A program made the translations under genes and the position numbers. 36,298 nucleotides of DNA from Actinomycetota bacterium (GTDB taxonomy: Bacteria; Actinomycetota; Acidimicrobiia; Acidimicrobiales; CADCTF01). Where the stretch lies: NCBI GenBank assembly GCA_019348305.1, contig JAHWJQ010000001.1, positions 1-36,298 of the forward strand, given 5' to 3'. This document shows, in pieces, positions 6,915 through 14,302 of this stretch (the stretch's first letter is position 1; each line of letters starts with the position of its first letter). The notes under the pieces were generated by a model. It had not been told where the DNA came from and did not search any database. It saw only the letters and a list, made by a program, of their open reading frames with translations.

Positions 6915-9900
6915 ATGCATCGCATGGCGCGGGGGCTCCTGGCCGTGGTGGCCCTGGTGGGGCTGGTGGTGGTCCCTCCGGTCGTGCTCGCGAAGGTGGC
7001 CGGGTGGCCTCTGCCGACGTCGGTGCCCACGGCGGACCAGCTGAGCCGGGGCCTGGGTGCCGGAGGGCTGTCCGATGCGCTGGTGGTCAAGGCCATCGCG
7101 CTGGTCGGATGGCTGCTGTGGATCCAGGTCCTCGCCGGCCTGGCCCTGGAAGTTGCCGCCGCCCTCCGTCACCGCCAGGCGCCGCGCAGCCGCCTGGTGG
7201 GCCCGACCCAGCTCCTCCTGCGGCGGCTGGTGGCCACCGCCACCTTCCTGGTCGGGACCGGACTCCCGGCCGTGGCCGGCGGGGGAGGCTTCGCCCCGCC
7301 CCCGGCGGTGGTGTCGGCTTGGTCCCCACCTCCGGAGCCGGCACCCCCACCGGCACCGGCGCCGCCGGAGGTGGAGTCCCAGCCCACCTACGTGGTGCGC
7401 GGCGGTGACTCGCTGCGGGCAATCGCGGCGCGCCACCTGGGCAGCGAGGAGCGGTGGCAGGAGATCTTCGAGGCCAACCGCCACGTGCCCCAGGACCGGG
7501 GCCGGCTGGAGGTCCCGTCCCTCATCCGACCCGGATGGGTGCTGCGCATGCCCGCCGACGCCACCGGACTCGGGCCTTCCGACGGCACCGCCCCGGCCGC
7601 CAAGCGGTACCGGGTCGTGGCGGGGGACAACCTGGCTGCCATCGCCGCCCGGCATCTGGGCGACCCAAGGCGGGGGTGGGACATCTGGAGCCTCAACAAG
7701 GCAGCGGTGATGGCCGACGGGCAGAGGTTCGTCGATCCCGACCTCGTCCGGCCCGGTTGGATCCTCGAGCTGCCGCCCGACGCGCACGACCTCCCCGACG
7801 AGGGCGGCGGTATAGACGGGCCCGCCGACGGCGAACCGGTGTCGGCGAGCGCGCCGCCAGAGCCGGCGCCGCCCCCGGCCAACCCTGCCCCCAGCCCACC
7901 AACCGCCCCCGCTACCGCCGTGTCCGGCAACGGCGCTGGCGACGCCACAGCTCGCCCCGCCCCCGCCCAGCCGCCGTCCTCCCGGGCTCCCGAGGACGGC
8001 GGCGCCCCGGGACCGGATGCCGTCCTGCCCGTGCGCGTCCCCGCGGCGGTGATCGCCGCCTCGGGCCTGGTGGCCGCCTGCGTCGTGGCCGCCCTGGACC
8101 GGCTCCGCCGCCATCAGCACCGGTTGCGCCGTCCCGGGCGCGGCGTAGCCCGCCCGGAACCCGACCTGGCGCCTGCCGAAGCCCAGTGGCGGGCCATCGC
8201 GGCCGACGAGGCCGCCGAGTGGATCGACGGGACCCTGAGGCTGCTGGGCGTGGCCTTGGCCGGCAGGGATGCAACCGGCCTACCGGAGGTCCTGCTCGTT
8301 CGAGCGGGGGAGCTGGGGGTGGAGCTGCTTCTGGCTCGCCCGCTCCCCGATGCTCCGGAGGGCTTCGACGCCGCCGAGGACGGTCGCATCTGGCGGCTGG
8401 ACCGCACCATCACCCTGGCCGAGCTCGGTCGGCGCAGCGAGGGGAAGGTGCCGCTCGCCCCTGGGCTGGTGACGCTGGGGGCGACGCCGGAGGGTCAGGT
8501 GCTCGTCGACCTCGAGCGCATCGGGACCCTCAGCGTCGAGGGTGCCCGCGACCGGGTAGCGGCGTTCTGTACGGGGGCCGCCCTGCAGTTGGCCACCGGT
8601 CCCTGGACCGAGACCACCCAGGTACGACTGGTGGGCGGGCCGCCACAGCTTGGCGACGCGTTCGCCGAGGAGGTGGAGGCCACCGCCGACGCCGAGGCGC
8701 TGGCCGACGAGCTCGAGGAGTTGTCGGCCAAGAACCAGGAGCGGCATGGGGCGGTCTCGACCCTGGCGGCCCGGGTTGCGGCCGGCGGTGCCGAAGGGTA
8801 CGCGCCCCTCGTCGTGGTCGCCTGGTCCGACACCGCAGCGCCCGATGTGCTGGCCCGCCTCTCCGTCGCCGCCGGCGCCGGCGGCCGCAGCGGCATCGGG
8901 CTGGTGGCGGCCGGCCCGGTGACGGGGGCGCGGTGGCGGCTGGTGATCGACGCCAGCGGGGCGGCGGTGGTCGAGCCGTTGGGTATGGCACTGGCCGCGG
9001 TGGGGGCGGAGCCGGACCTGGTCGAAGCGGCCCCCGCGCTACTCGCCGCGGCGGCCGACACCCGAGGCGTCGCCATGGCCGACTCGCCCGGGGACGCCGC
9101 CAGGCCCAAGGCCACCGATGTCCTGAGCCCGCGCGGGAGCGGCAAGGAGATCCGGATCCTGGGACCCGAGATCGAGGTGGTGGGATGGGAGCACCGCCCC
9201 AACCGGCGCATCGTCACCGAGTTGGCCGCCTACCTCGCCACCCGCGAGGACGGTCGCCCCCGAAGCGCCGACGAGCTGCGGGCGGCACTGTGGCCCTTGG
9301 GGGCCGACCTGTTGGGCAAGGAGGTGAGCGAGGAGACCTTCCGCAGCTACGTCTCGCACCTCCGGCGCTGCCTCGGGCGAGACCACGTTCCCGACGCCGG
9401 CGAGGTCGGCGGCTACCTGGTGGTGGGTGTGCCCACCGACTGGCGCCGCTTCAAGGCGTTGGTGGCCCAGGCCCGGCGGGCTCCGACCGGCGAGGCTCGG
9501 ACCCTCCTCGCCGAGGCCCTGAGCCTGGTGCGGGGCCGCCCCTTCTCCCGGGTCCCCAAGGGCACCTGCACCTGGGCCTTCTCGGAGTTCCTGGTGTCGG
9601 AGATCGAGGTGGCCGTAGGGGACGCTGCCCACCGTCTAGCCAGCCTCGCCCTCGATGCTGGTGATCCCGCGACCGCCGCCGAAGCGGTGGCCAAGGGGCT
9701 CCTCGTCGTGCCGACGATGGAGCAGCTGCACCAGGACCGCATGCTCGCGGCGGCCATGGCCAGAGACCGCGGTGCGCTCCATCGCGCCCGCCGCGACGCT
9801 GAGCATTCCCTCGGCGCCCTCGGGCCGACCGAGGAGCTCAGCGAGGAGATCCTCGCCCTCTACCACCAGCTACTGGAGACGCTGTCTCGACCTGTCGACG

Positions 9901-9995
9901 AGGCCCCGGGAGGGATGACTGGCGCGGTGCCCATGAGGGCGGTGAACGGAAATGGCGGCACCGGAGTCGGTGCCGGGGCGGGGAAGCGAGACTGA
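6915..9995 (+). CDS. Membrane protein with LysM domains and C-terminal winged-helix/BTAD regulator
   Basis: This is a 1026-residue multidomain protein. ATG 6915 follows AGGAGG at 6901-6906. N-terminal hydrophobic segments lie at about residues 5-27, 57-83 and 103-122. Two LysM domains follow at about 157-213 (YVVRGGDSLRAIAARHLG...) and 231-290 (YRVVAGDNLAAIAARHLG...); LysM binds peptidoglycan. After a Pro/Ala linker there is a membrane helix at about 372-395 and a middle region (420-740) without a recognised domain. The C-terminus has an OmpR-like winged helix from about 745 (ADELRAALWPLG, then SYVSHLRRCLG), then a BTAD-like helical domain at about 860-985, as in SARP regulators. The arrangement suggests a sensor spanning from wall to cytoplasm that may control pilus genes. 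The sensing role is inference. Confidence 0.85.
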   Translation: MHRMARGLLAVVALVGLVVVPPVVLAKVAGWPLPTSVPTADQLSRGLGAGGLSDALVVKAIALVGWLLWIQVLAGLALEVAAALRHRQAPRSRLVGPTQLLLRRLVATATFLVGTGLPAVAGGGGFAPPPAVVSAWSPPPEPAPPPAPAPPEVESQPTYVVRGGDSLRAIAARHLGSEERWQEIFEANRHVPQDRGRLEVPSLIRPGWVLRMPADATGLGPSDGTAPAAKRYRVVAGDNLAAIAARHLGDPRRGWDIWSLNKAAVMADGQRFVDPDLVRPGWILELPPDAHDLPDEGGGIDGPADGEPVSASAPPEPAPPPANPAPSPPTAPATAVSGNGAGDATARPAPAQPPSSRAPEDGGAPGPDAVLPVRVPAAVIAASGLVAACVVAALDRLRRHQHRLRRPGRGVARPEPDLAPAEAQWRAIAADEAAEWIDGTLRLLGVALAGRDATGLPEVLLVRAGELGVELLLARPLPDAPEGFDAAEDGRIWRLDRTITLAELGRRSEGKVPLAPGLVTLGATPEGQVLVDLERIGTLSVEGARDRVAAFCTGAALQLATGPWTETTQVRLVGGPPQLGDAFAEEVEATADAEALADELEELSAKNQERHGAVSTLAARVAAGGAEGYAPLVVVAWSDTAAPDVLARLSVAAGAGGRSGIGLVAAGPVTGARWRLVIDASGAAVVEPLGMALAAVGAEPDLVEAAPALLAAAADTRGVAMADSPGDAARPKATDVLSPRGSGKEIRILGPEIEVVGWEHRPNRRIVTELAAYLATREDGRPRSADELRAALWPLGADLLGKEVSEETFRSYVSHLRRCLGRDHVPDAGEVGGYLVVGVPTDWRRFKALVAQARRAPTGEARTLLAEALSLVRGRPFSRVPKGTCTWAFSEFLVSEIEVAVGDAAHRLASLALDAGDPATAAEAVAKGLLVVPTMEQLHQDRMLAAAMARDRGALHRARRDAEHSLGALGPTEELSEEILALYHQLLETLSRPVDEAPGGMTGAVPMRAVNGNGGTGVGAGAGKRD

Positions 9996-10193
9996 TCGAG
10001 GCTCGCGCCCCCGCTCCCGCGTCCTCCATTGCATCCTCGGGAAGCGGGTGACAGAAGAGAAACAACCCGGCCGCGGCAGCGTCTGCCTGGCCGCCAACCG
10101 GAAGAACTCCCAGGCGAGGCTCTTCCGCTGACACGCCAGCGCCTCGCAAAATGGGGCGCCGACGAGGTGCCGAGCCGCGTTGGTCGCAGCACG

Positions 10194-10199
10194 TACGCT
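10194..10199 (+). promoter_or_regulatory. Candidate -10 element (TACGCT) for a leaderless transcript
   Basis: TACGCT fits the actinobacterial TANNNT -10 pattern. It ends 7 bases before ATG 10207, so transcription would begin at or next to the start codon. No Shine-Dalgarno sequence lies before this ATG, which also fits a leaderless mRNA. No clear -35 box is seen. Confidence 0.45.
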
Positions 10200-10206
10200 G
10201 GCAACC

Positions 10207-10383
10207 ATGACCGTCTTGCTGGTGGTCTCCTTGGTTTTGCTGTGGGTGGGCTCGACCCTGCTGCTGTCGTGCCTGCCGTGGTTCCAGCGCCGGGAACTCG
10301 TGGACGAGCGGCGCCAGTCCCAGTCGCAGAGCCACGAGCCGGACTGGGTCAACGACGTTGAGGGCTGGCTGGCGAGTCAGTAG
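10207..10383 (+). CDS. Small single-pass membrane protein, unknown
   Basis: This 58-residue protein has an N-terminal membrane helix (MTVLLVVSLVLLWVGSTLLL) and a short hydrophilic tail rich in Gln, Ser, Glu and Arg (ERRQSQSQSHEPDW). The frame is also open from an earlier start at 10180, which would add nine residues. I prefer 10207 because the -10-like element fits a leaderless start there. The function is not recognised. It stands alone, about 210 bases after the LysM/BTAD gene and before a gene-poor stretch. Confidence 0.55.
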   Translation: MTVLLVVSLVLLWVGSTLLLSCLPWFQRRELVDERRQSQSQSHEPDWVNDVEGWLASQ

Positions 10384-10743
10384 GAATCACGCGCTTTCCG
10401 CTGCCACGACCGCGCTGCTTTCGCGCATGCAGAGGGCGTTGAGGACGGATCTCGCGCGAGCGATAGGGCCGTCGCGTTGCAGCCATGGCGCGCGTCCTCC
10501 GCGGGCGCCGGAGCTACCTCTCGTCGCGGGCCAAGTCGGGCGATGTGCCGATCGCGCGAGCCCCGGATGGTGATACGTGCTTCCCGGCCGCGGCCCTCTT
10601 TCGACGGCGCCATCGGGTACACAGCGGCTCTTCGCAGTCCCTAACCGCTGGCGTGCGGTTGACCACTCCAGCCCCGGCTGCGGCGCGGGATCGGATTAGC
10701 CGTCCCAGCGCACTCGGGAGCCGCTCCCGACGAGGAGACAGAC
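10384..10743 (+). other. Gene-poor stretch, no supported gene
   Basis: These 360 bases carry several overlapping reading frames, none with a convincing start or protein-like composition. A perfect 10-base palindrome, CTCGCGCGAG, lies at 10451-10460, and a near copy (ATCGCGCGAG) occurs about 100 bases later. TTGACC at 10659-10664 could be a -35 box for the next gene, but no matching -10 is seen at normal spacing. The end of the stretch holds the GAGGAG ribosome binding site of the decayed gene at 10744. Confidence 0.4.
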
Positions 10744-11383
10744 ATGCGGTCCAAGCTCGTGGCGGCGGTTGCTTGCGTGATCCTGGTTGGGCTGGTGCCC
10801 GCGGGTCCCGTTGCTTCGGCGGCAGCAGAACCAGAACTTCGGATCACCTTCTTCTCCTTCGGTTACGGCGACGCCGCCACGAAGGACCCTGCGGCGAGCG
10901 TGGGCTGGTCGATGCCGGCGATGGCAGTCGCGAGGAGATCCTGGCTTACCTGGACCGGGCGGGCAGTCGGTCCCTGCGCTGGGTGAGCCCGTCGCACTAC
11001 GACGCCGACCACCTGGGCGACGTGGTGGATGTAGCCACCGCCCCAGGGGCCAGCGTCGGCGCCGTCTATGACCGGGGTGGGGACCGCAACGCCAAGGACA
11101 CCGATACGTAGCGCGGGTACTTCGACTGGGCCACGTCGGGGGCCACCGCCAGGGCACGGGTCGACATCGGGGCCCGGTTCGGGCTTTGCTCCGGCGAGCA
11201 GTCCGTGCTGTTCGAGGTGGTCTCGGCCGGCACCGACGGCACGGCGGCCCGGGGGTGGCGGTGACCGAGGAGAACGACCGGGGCCTGTGTCTCAAGGTGA
11301 CCTATCGGTCGTTCAACGCAGCCACCTGCGGAGACGTCAACTCACCGGTCTCGGCTAGCGCACCGAGTCCCGCAGCTACGTAG
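10744..11383 (+). pseudogene. Decayed secreted metallo-beta-lactamase-fold protein (ComEC-like hydrolase domain)
   Basis: ATG 10744 follows GAGGAG and opens a signal peptide (MRSKLVAAVACVILVGLVPAG...ASA) and the strand ELRITFFSFGYGDA. The homologous sequence then continues in another frame (GERGLVDAGDGSREEILAYLDRAG, then SPSHYDADHLGDV). The SHYDADHLGD segment is the HxxxDH-type metal motif of metallo-beta-lactamase-fold proteins in the ComEC-like form (SHxDxDHxGG). That frame meets a TAG at 11109-11111; related sequence runs on past it and shifts again near 11250 (VTEENDRGLCLKVTYRSFNAATCGDV). At least two frameshifts and one stop are therefore needed to join the parts. This looks like a true pseudogene or a badly assembled stretch. 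The reading is by pattern recognition. Confidence 0.6.
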
Positions 11384-11388
11384 CTGCG
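11371..11388. repeat. Perfect 18-base palindrome
   Basis: CGCAGCTACGTAGCTGCG is its own reverse complement over all 18 bases. It lies at the downstream edge of the decayed metallo-beta-lactamase-like gene. Its function is unknown; it could be a protein-binding site, a recombination scar or chance. Confidence 0.6.
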
Positions 11389-11761
11389 ACCAAGTGCTCC
11401 TTCACGCCGACCTCGCCCCCGACGCGGGCTTGGTCAACGGCCCGACCGTTGTAAGGGCGCAGCGGGGCCTCGTCCGCCCTCGACGGCGGTGACCAGCAGG
11501 TCTTTCCAGCCGTCGTCATGGCCAGCGGGCGCCGCGACGGCCCGACCACCTGTCCCACCATTGGACGCGCGCCATGGACGGACACAAGACGGCACGCGGT
11601 CTCGCAGCGGCGGCTCCCGGATTGAAGCCTCACGTATTGTGGCCGAGCCTGGACGATCGTCGTGTACTTCGCAATCATCATTTTTTCCTTGACCCCCGGG
11701 ACCAGCCAGTGCTAGCGATAGCGCGGTAGGGACAATCCGACATCAGGGCTGAGGAGGCCAC
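11384..11761 (+). other. Gene-poor stretch with a possible promoter at its end
   Basis: No convincing gene is seen in these 378 bases. The first part may still be remnant of the decayed hydrolase gene. Composition becomes A/T-richer around 11630-11690 (a TTTTTT run at 11681-11686), next to the promoter candidate for the beta-helix gene. The ribosome binding site GAGGAGG at 11751-11757 belongs to that gene. Confidence 0.4.
11689..11718 (+). promoter_or_regulatory. Candidate promoter of the beta-helix gene
   Basis: TTGACC (11689-11694) is followed after 18 bases by TAGCGA (11713-11718), with an A/T-rich tract just upstream. The -35 match is good; the -10 match is weak. It lies about 45 bases before the GTG start at 11762. 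Confidence 0.35.
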
Positions 11762-12820
11762 GTGCGACAATCGCCCTCGCGGTATGCAAGGGTTGTACGG
11801 GTTGCGGCAGCAGTAGCGCTGTTGGGTGCAACCTGGGGGGTTGGGACAGCGCCGGCCCGGGCTCTGGTTGCGGGAGAAGACCCCATCTTCTGTGGCATGG
11901 TCGTGGTCGAGACCATCAAGGTGGCGAACGACTTGACCTGCGTCGACATGGACGCACTGATCGTGGGCGCCGACAACGTCGTGATCGACCTCAACGGGCA
12001 CAGGATCAACTGCGTGACTGTCGTCACCGGCTATCTCGGAAGCTGCCAGGGCGTAGCTGCGACCGGCGGAGCCACGGACGCCGAACCCGAGGACGGTGTG
12101 AACATCACCGGACGCGTCAACGTCCACGTCGTCGATAATGCAGTTGGCGGGACGATCCAGGGATTCGACAACGGCATAAACATCAACCGGTCGCAGGACG
12201 TGAAGGTGGAGCGAATCACCTTCACCGGCCCTCCAGGTGATGTCACCAACCCCAGGCCCTTCAGCCACGGGGTGCTTGTCCGCGGTTCTTCTTGTGTCGG
12301 TGATACGCAAATCCACATCGGGACTGGGCAATTCAAGGGCAACGAGATGATGAACCACAACCAGGGGATCGCCATCAACGGAAGCTGCGTCAGCATCCTC
12401 CACAACAAGGTGCACGACAACGACTCCAACGGCTCGGTGCCGTCCAATGGCATCCTCCTCAACCAGTCCAGCAACGTGGTCGTTCGCGAGAACGAGGTTG
12501 TCAACAATGGCGACGAGGTGGATGATTTCTTCCAGGATGGCGGCATCACGCTCAGGAACCAGTCCAGAAACAACCACATCGTCAACAACGTCGTGAACTC
12601 GAACTATGGTGACGGGATCTCAGTCAGGCTCGGCTCAGAAGCGAACCTCATCGACAACAACACGATGCTGTTCAATGGTGGGATCTATTCGGGCATTCTC
12701 TACTATGATGCCGCCGGACGGGGGTCCGGACCTGGCAACAAGTGGAACCAAAATAACGTCTGCGTGACCCAGAACGAGGAGGTTCCTCCCGGGGTCTGCG
12801 GTACTACTGAGGGGACCTGA
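11762..12820 (+). CDS. Secreted right-handed parallel beta-helix protein (NosD-like repeats)
   Basis: This 352-residue protein starts at GTG 11762 after GAGGAGG (11751-11757). Residues 1-35 form a signal peptide (basic start, hydrophobic core, APARA). From about residue 50 the sequence is a series of short strands with Asn ladders: DNVVIDLNGHRINC, GININRSQDVKVERITF, HNQGIAINGSCVSILHNKV, NGILLNQSSNVVVRENEVVNN, NNHIVNNVVNSNYGDGISV, NLIDNNTMLFNGG. This is the PbH1 pattern of pectate-lyase-like and NosD-like beta-helices. Several Cys residues suggest disulfides. No catalytic motif is obvious. Such folds bind or cleave polysaccharides or act as surface scaffolds, so the substrate is unknown. A strong hairpin follows the stop. 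Confidence 0.82.
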   Translation: MRQSPSRYARVVRVAAAVALLGATWGVGTAPARALVAGEDPIFCGMVVVETIKVANDLTCVDMDALIVGADNVVIDLNGHRINCVTVVTGYLGSCQGVAATGGATDAEPEDGVNITGRVNVHVVDNAVGGTIQGFDNGININRSQDVKVERITFTGPPGDVTNPRPFSHGVLVRGSSCVGDTQIHIGTGQFKGNEMMNHNQGIAINGSCVSILHNKVHDNDSNGSVPSNGILLNQSSNVVVRENEVVNNGDEVDDFFQDGGITLRNQSRNNHIVNNVVNSNYGDGISVRLGSEANLIDNNTMLFNGGIYSGILYYDAAGRGSGPGNKWNQNNVCVTQNEEVPPGVCGTTEGT

Positions 12821-12883
12821 CGTTCAGCACTGAACCTGTGAAAGTCGAACCAGTCCAGGGCTGAGACGGCATCACGGCTACTG

Positions 12884-12922
12884 GAAGAAGGGAGGCCCGG
12901 AGAAGCGGGGTCTCCCTTCTTC
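12884..12922 (+). terminator. Hairpin terminator candidate after the beta-helix gene
   Basis: A perfect 11-bp stem is formed by GAAGAAGGGAG (12884-12894) and CTCCCTTCTTC (12912-12922) around a 17-base loop that can pair further (CCC with GGG). It lies 63 bases after the stop. No U-run follows, as is common for hairpins in high-GC actinobacteria. A smaller hairpin (GTTCAG-CA-CTGAAC, 12822-12835) sits right after the stop. Confidence 0.7.
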
Positions 12923-13046
12923 GCGTGCCGGGGCCCATGAGGAAGAAAGCCTGGCGCCTCTTGTGCTGCGGCAGAGCGCAAAATCGCCAATTCGTAGCCC
13001 CGCAGAGGGCAGCGCAGCGCCGGGAGACCGGAAGGGAACCAACCAC

Positions 13047-13598
13047 TTGAGTACCCCTGCTCGCCGTGGGGAACGTGGAGGCCAATCGACTGTGCACGGC
13101 CTCGGCAAGGGCATCGGTCTCATCAGTGGCGGCCTCATGATGATCCTGCTGATCAAAACGGGCCTCGTCGCCTTTTACTGGGTGACCTTCATCATCGGTC
13201 TCACCTACCTCGCTGCTGCAGTTCTCAGTCGCAGCCGCGGCAGCCTGTGGGCGCCGGGGTTGATGCTCACCGTCGCAGGCGGGATCATCGCGCTGTGGAT
13301 CGATGCCGGGCGTTCGCCTGCTGACATTGACTTCCTAGCGCTCACCATCCTGGCACTCGGCACCGGCGCTGTGGTGGCCGCCTGCATGAACCGGGTTGGC
13401 TATTACATCAGCGCCATGAGTGTGGCGCTGACGCTAGTGGCGTTCGGAGCGTTCTTCCTTGGCGCCCACCGGGCCACTTCGCTCTTACCGCGCAACGTGT
13501 ACGTGTTCGGCGGCATGTTCGTCGCTGGCGGACTATTGAGCGTGCTCCGCGCCCGGCGCGCCTCCAGCTCCGAACCTCACCGTGATTCGCGCATATAG
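13047..13598 (+). CDS. Polytopic membrane protein, unknown
   Basis: This 183-residue protein has six probable membrane helices: GLISGGLMMILLIKTGLVAF, YWVTFIIGLTYLAAAVL, PGLMLTVAGGIIALWI, FLALTILALGTGAVVAACM, YYISAMSVALTLVAFGAFFLG and VYVFGGMFVAGGLLSVL. A short basic tail ends in SSSEPHRDSRI. I chose TTG 13047 because AAGGGA lies about 8 bases upstream. The frame is open back to GTG 12963, but those extra residues look non-coding, and GTG 13092 is a shorter alternative. The family is not recognised. It lies alone between the beta-helix gene and the surface-protein run. Confidence 0.7.
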   Translation: MSTPARRGERGGQSTVHGLGKGIGLISGGLMMILLIKTGLVAFYWVTFIIGLTYLAAAVLSRSRGSLWAPGLMLTVAGGIIALWIDAGRSPADIDFLALTILALGTGAVVAACMNRVGYYISAMSVALTLVAFGAFFLGAHRATSLLPRNVYVFGGMFVAGGLLSVLRARRASSSEPHRDSRI

Positions 13599-13747
13599 CT
13601 GGATGTGTACCATGGAATAGCTAGGGGTCTATGGCCGTTGACCACTTGGTCGTCCGAGCCAGCGCCCGTCACATCATCAGGGCGTGCGCCGGCGGCGCAG
13701 GGACGGCAGGTGTCCGAGGCAGCACACAGCAGCGAGGTCGCATCAGC

Positions 13748-14302
13748 ATGGGGAAGTCGACGGCGAGAACAGGTGTAGGTATGGCGGCAGCGCTGGCGTT
13801 GGCACTGGCCACCCCTGCGTTCGCGTGCGTACCGCCAGCGCTCATTTTGCGCCCCGACGCCGGCGCCCCAGGCACCGCAGTCACCGTGACGGGATCAGCA
13901 AGGGTTCAAAAGGAGATCGCATTCCACTGGAACGGCACTAATGGGCCGGTGCTGGCTCGCGTCACTCCAACCAACTCCAAGTTCAGCGCCACCTTCACCG
14001 TCCCCGACGCCGTCCCGGGCTATTACCTCGTCACCGCCGTCCAACCCGGCAACTTCGACAACACCTTCGTGGTTCGAGCCAGTCTGCAGGTCTTGGCCCC
14101 TGATGGCGAGACGCCTGCCTCCGGGCCCCGCCCCTCCAGCAGCGGTCCCACCTTGATGGCAGAGCCTCCGAGCTCCTCTACGGCCTCCGTGTTGCCCTTC
14201 GTCCTGATCCTGGCCGCGATCGGGGCAGGCGGCATCGCCGCCGTGCTGGTGATCGGTCCTCGCCGTGCCGACGCCTCGCCCACCGCCGAGTCGGGCGAGT
14301 GA
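13748..14302 (+). CDS. Secreted beta-sandwich-like protein with C-terminal membrane anchor
   Basis: This 184-residue protein starts at ATG 13748, with GAGGT about 9 bases upstream; an earlier in-frame ATG at 13631 adds residues that look non-coding. It has a signal peptide ending ATPAFACV. A single domain with an IPT/Ig-like flavour follows (LRPDAGAPGTAVTVTGS ... FSATFTVPDAVPGYYLVTAV). A Pro/Ser-rich linker, a C-terminal membrane helix (LPFVLILAAIGAGGIAAVLVI) and a short polar tail complete it. No LPXTG motif is seen. The stop overlaps the GTG start of the double-propeller gene (GTGA), so the two are probably co-translated and act at the same surface. Function unknown. Confidence 0.75.
   Translation: MGKSTARTGVGMAAALALALATPAFACVPPALILRPDAGAPGTAVTVTGSARVQKEIAFHWNGTNGPVLARVTPTNSKFSATFTVPDAVPGYYLVTAVQPGNFDNTFVVRASLQVLAPDGETPASGPRPSSSGPTLMAEPPSSSTASVLPFVLILAAIGAGGIAAVLVIGPRRADASPTAESGE

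Noticed and set aside
6558..8120. 520-residue minus-strand frame opposite the TadG-like and LysM/BTAD genes
   Set aside because: Shadow composition, no ribosome binding site, and opposite clear LysM domains on the plus strand.
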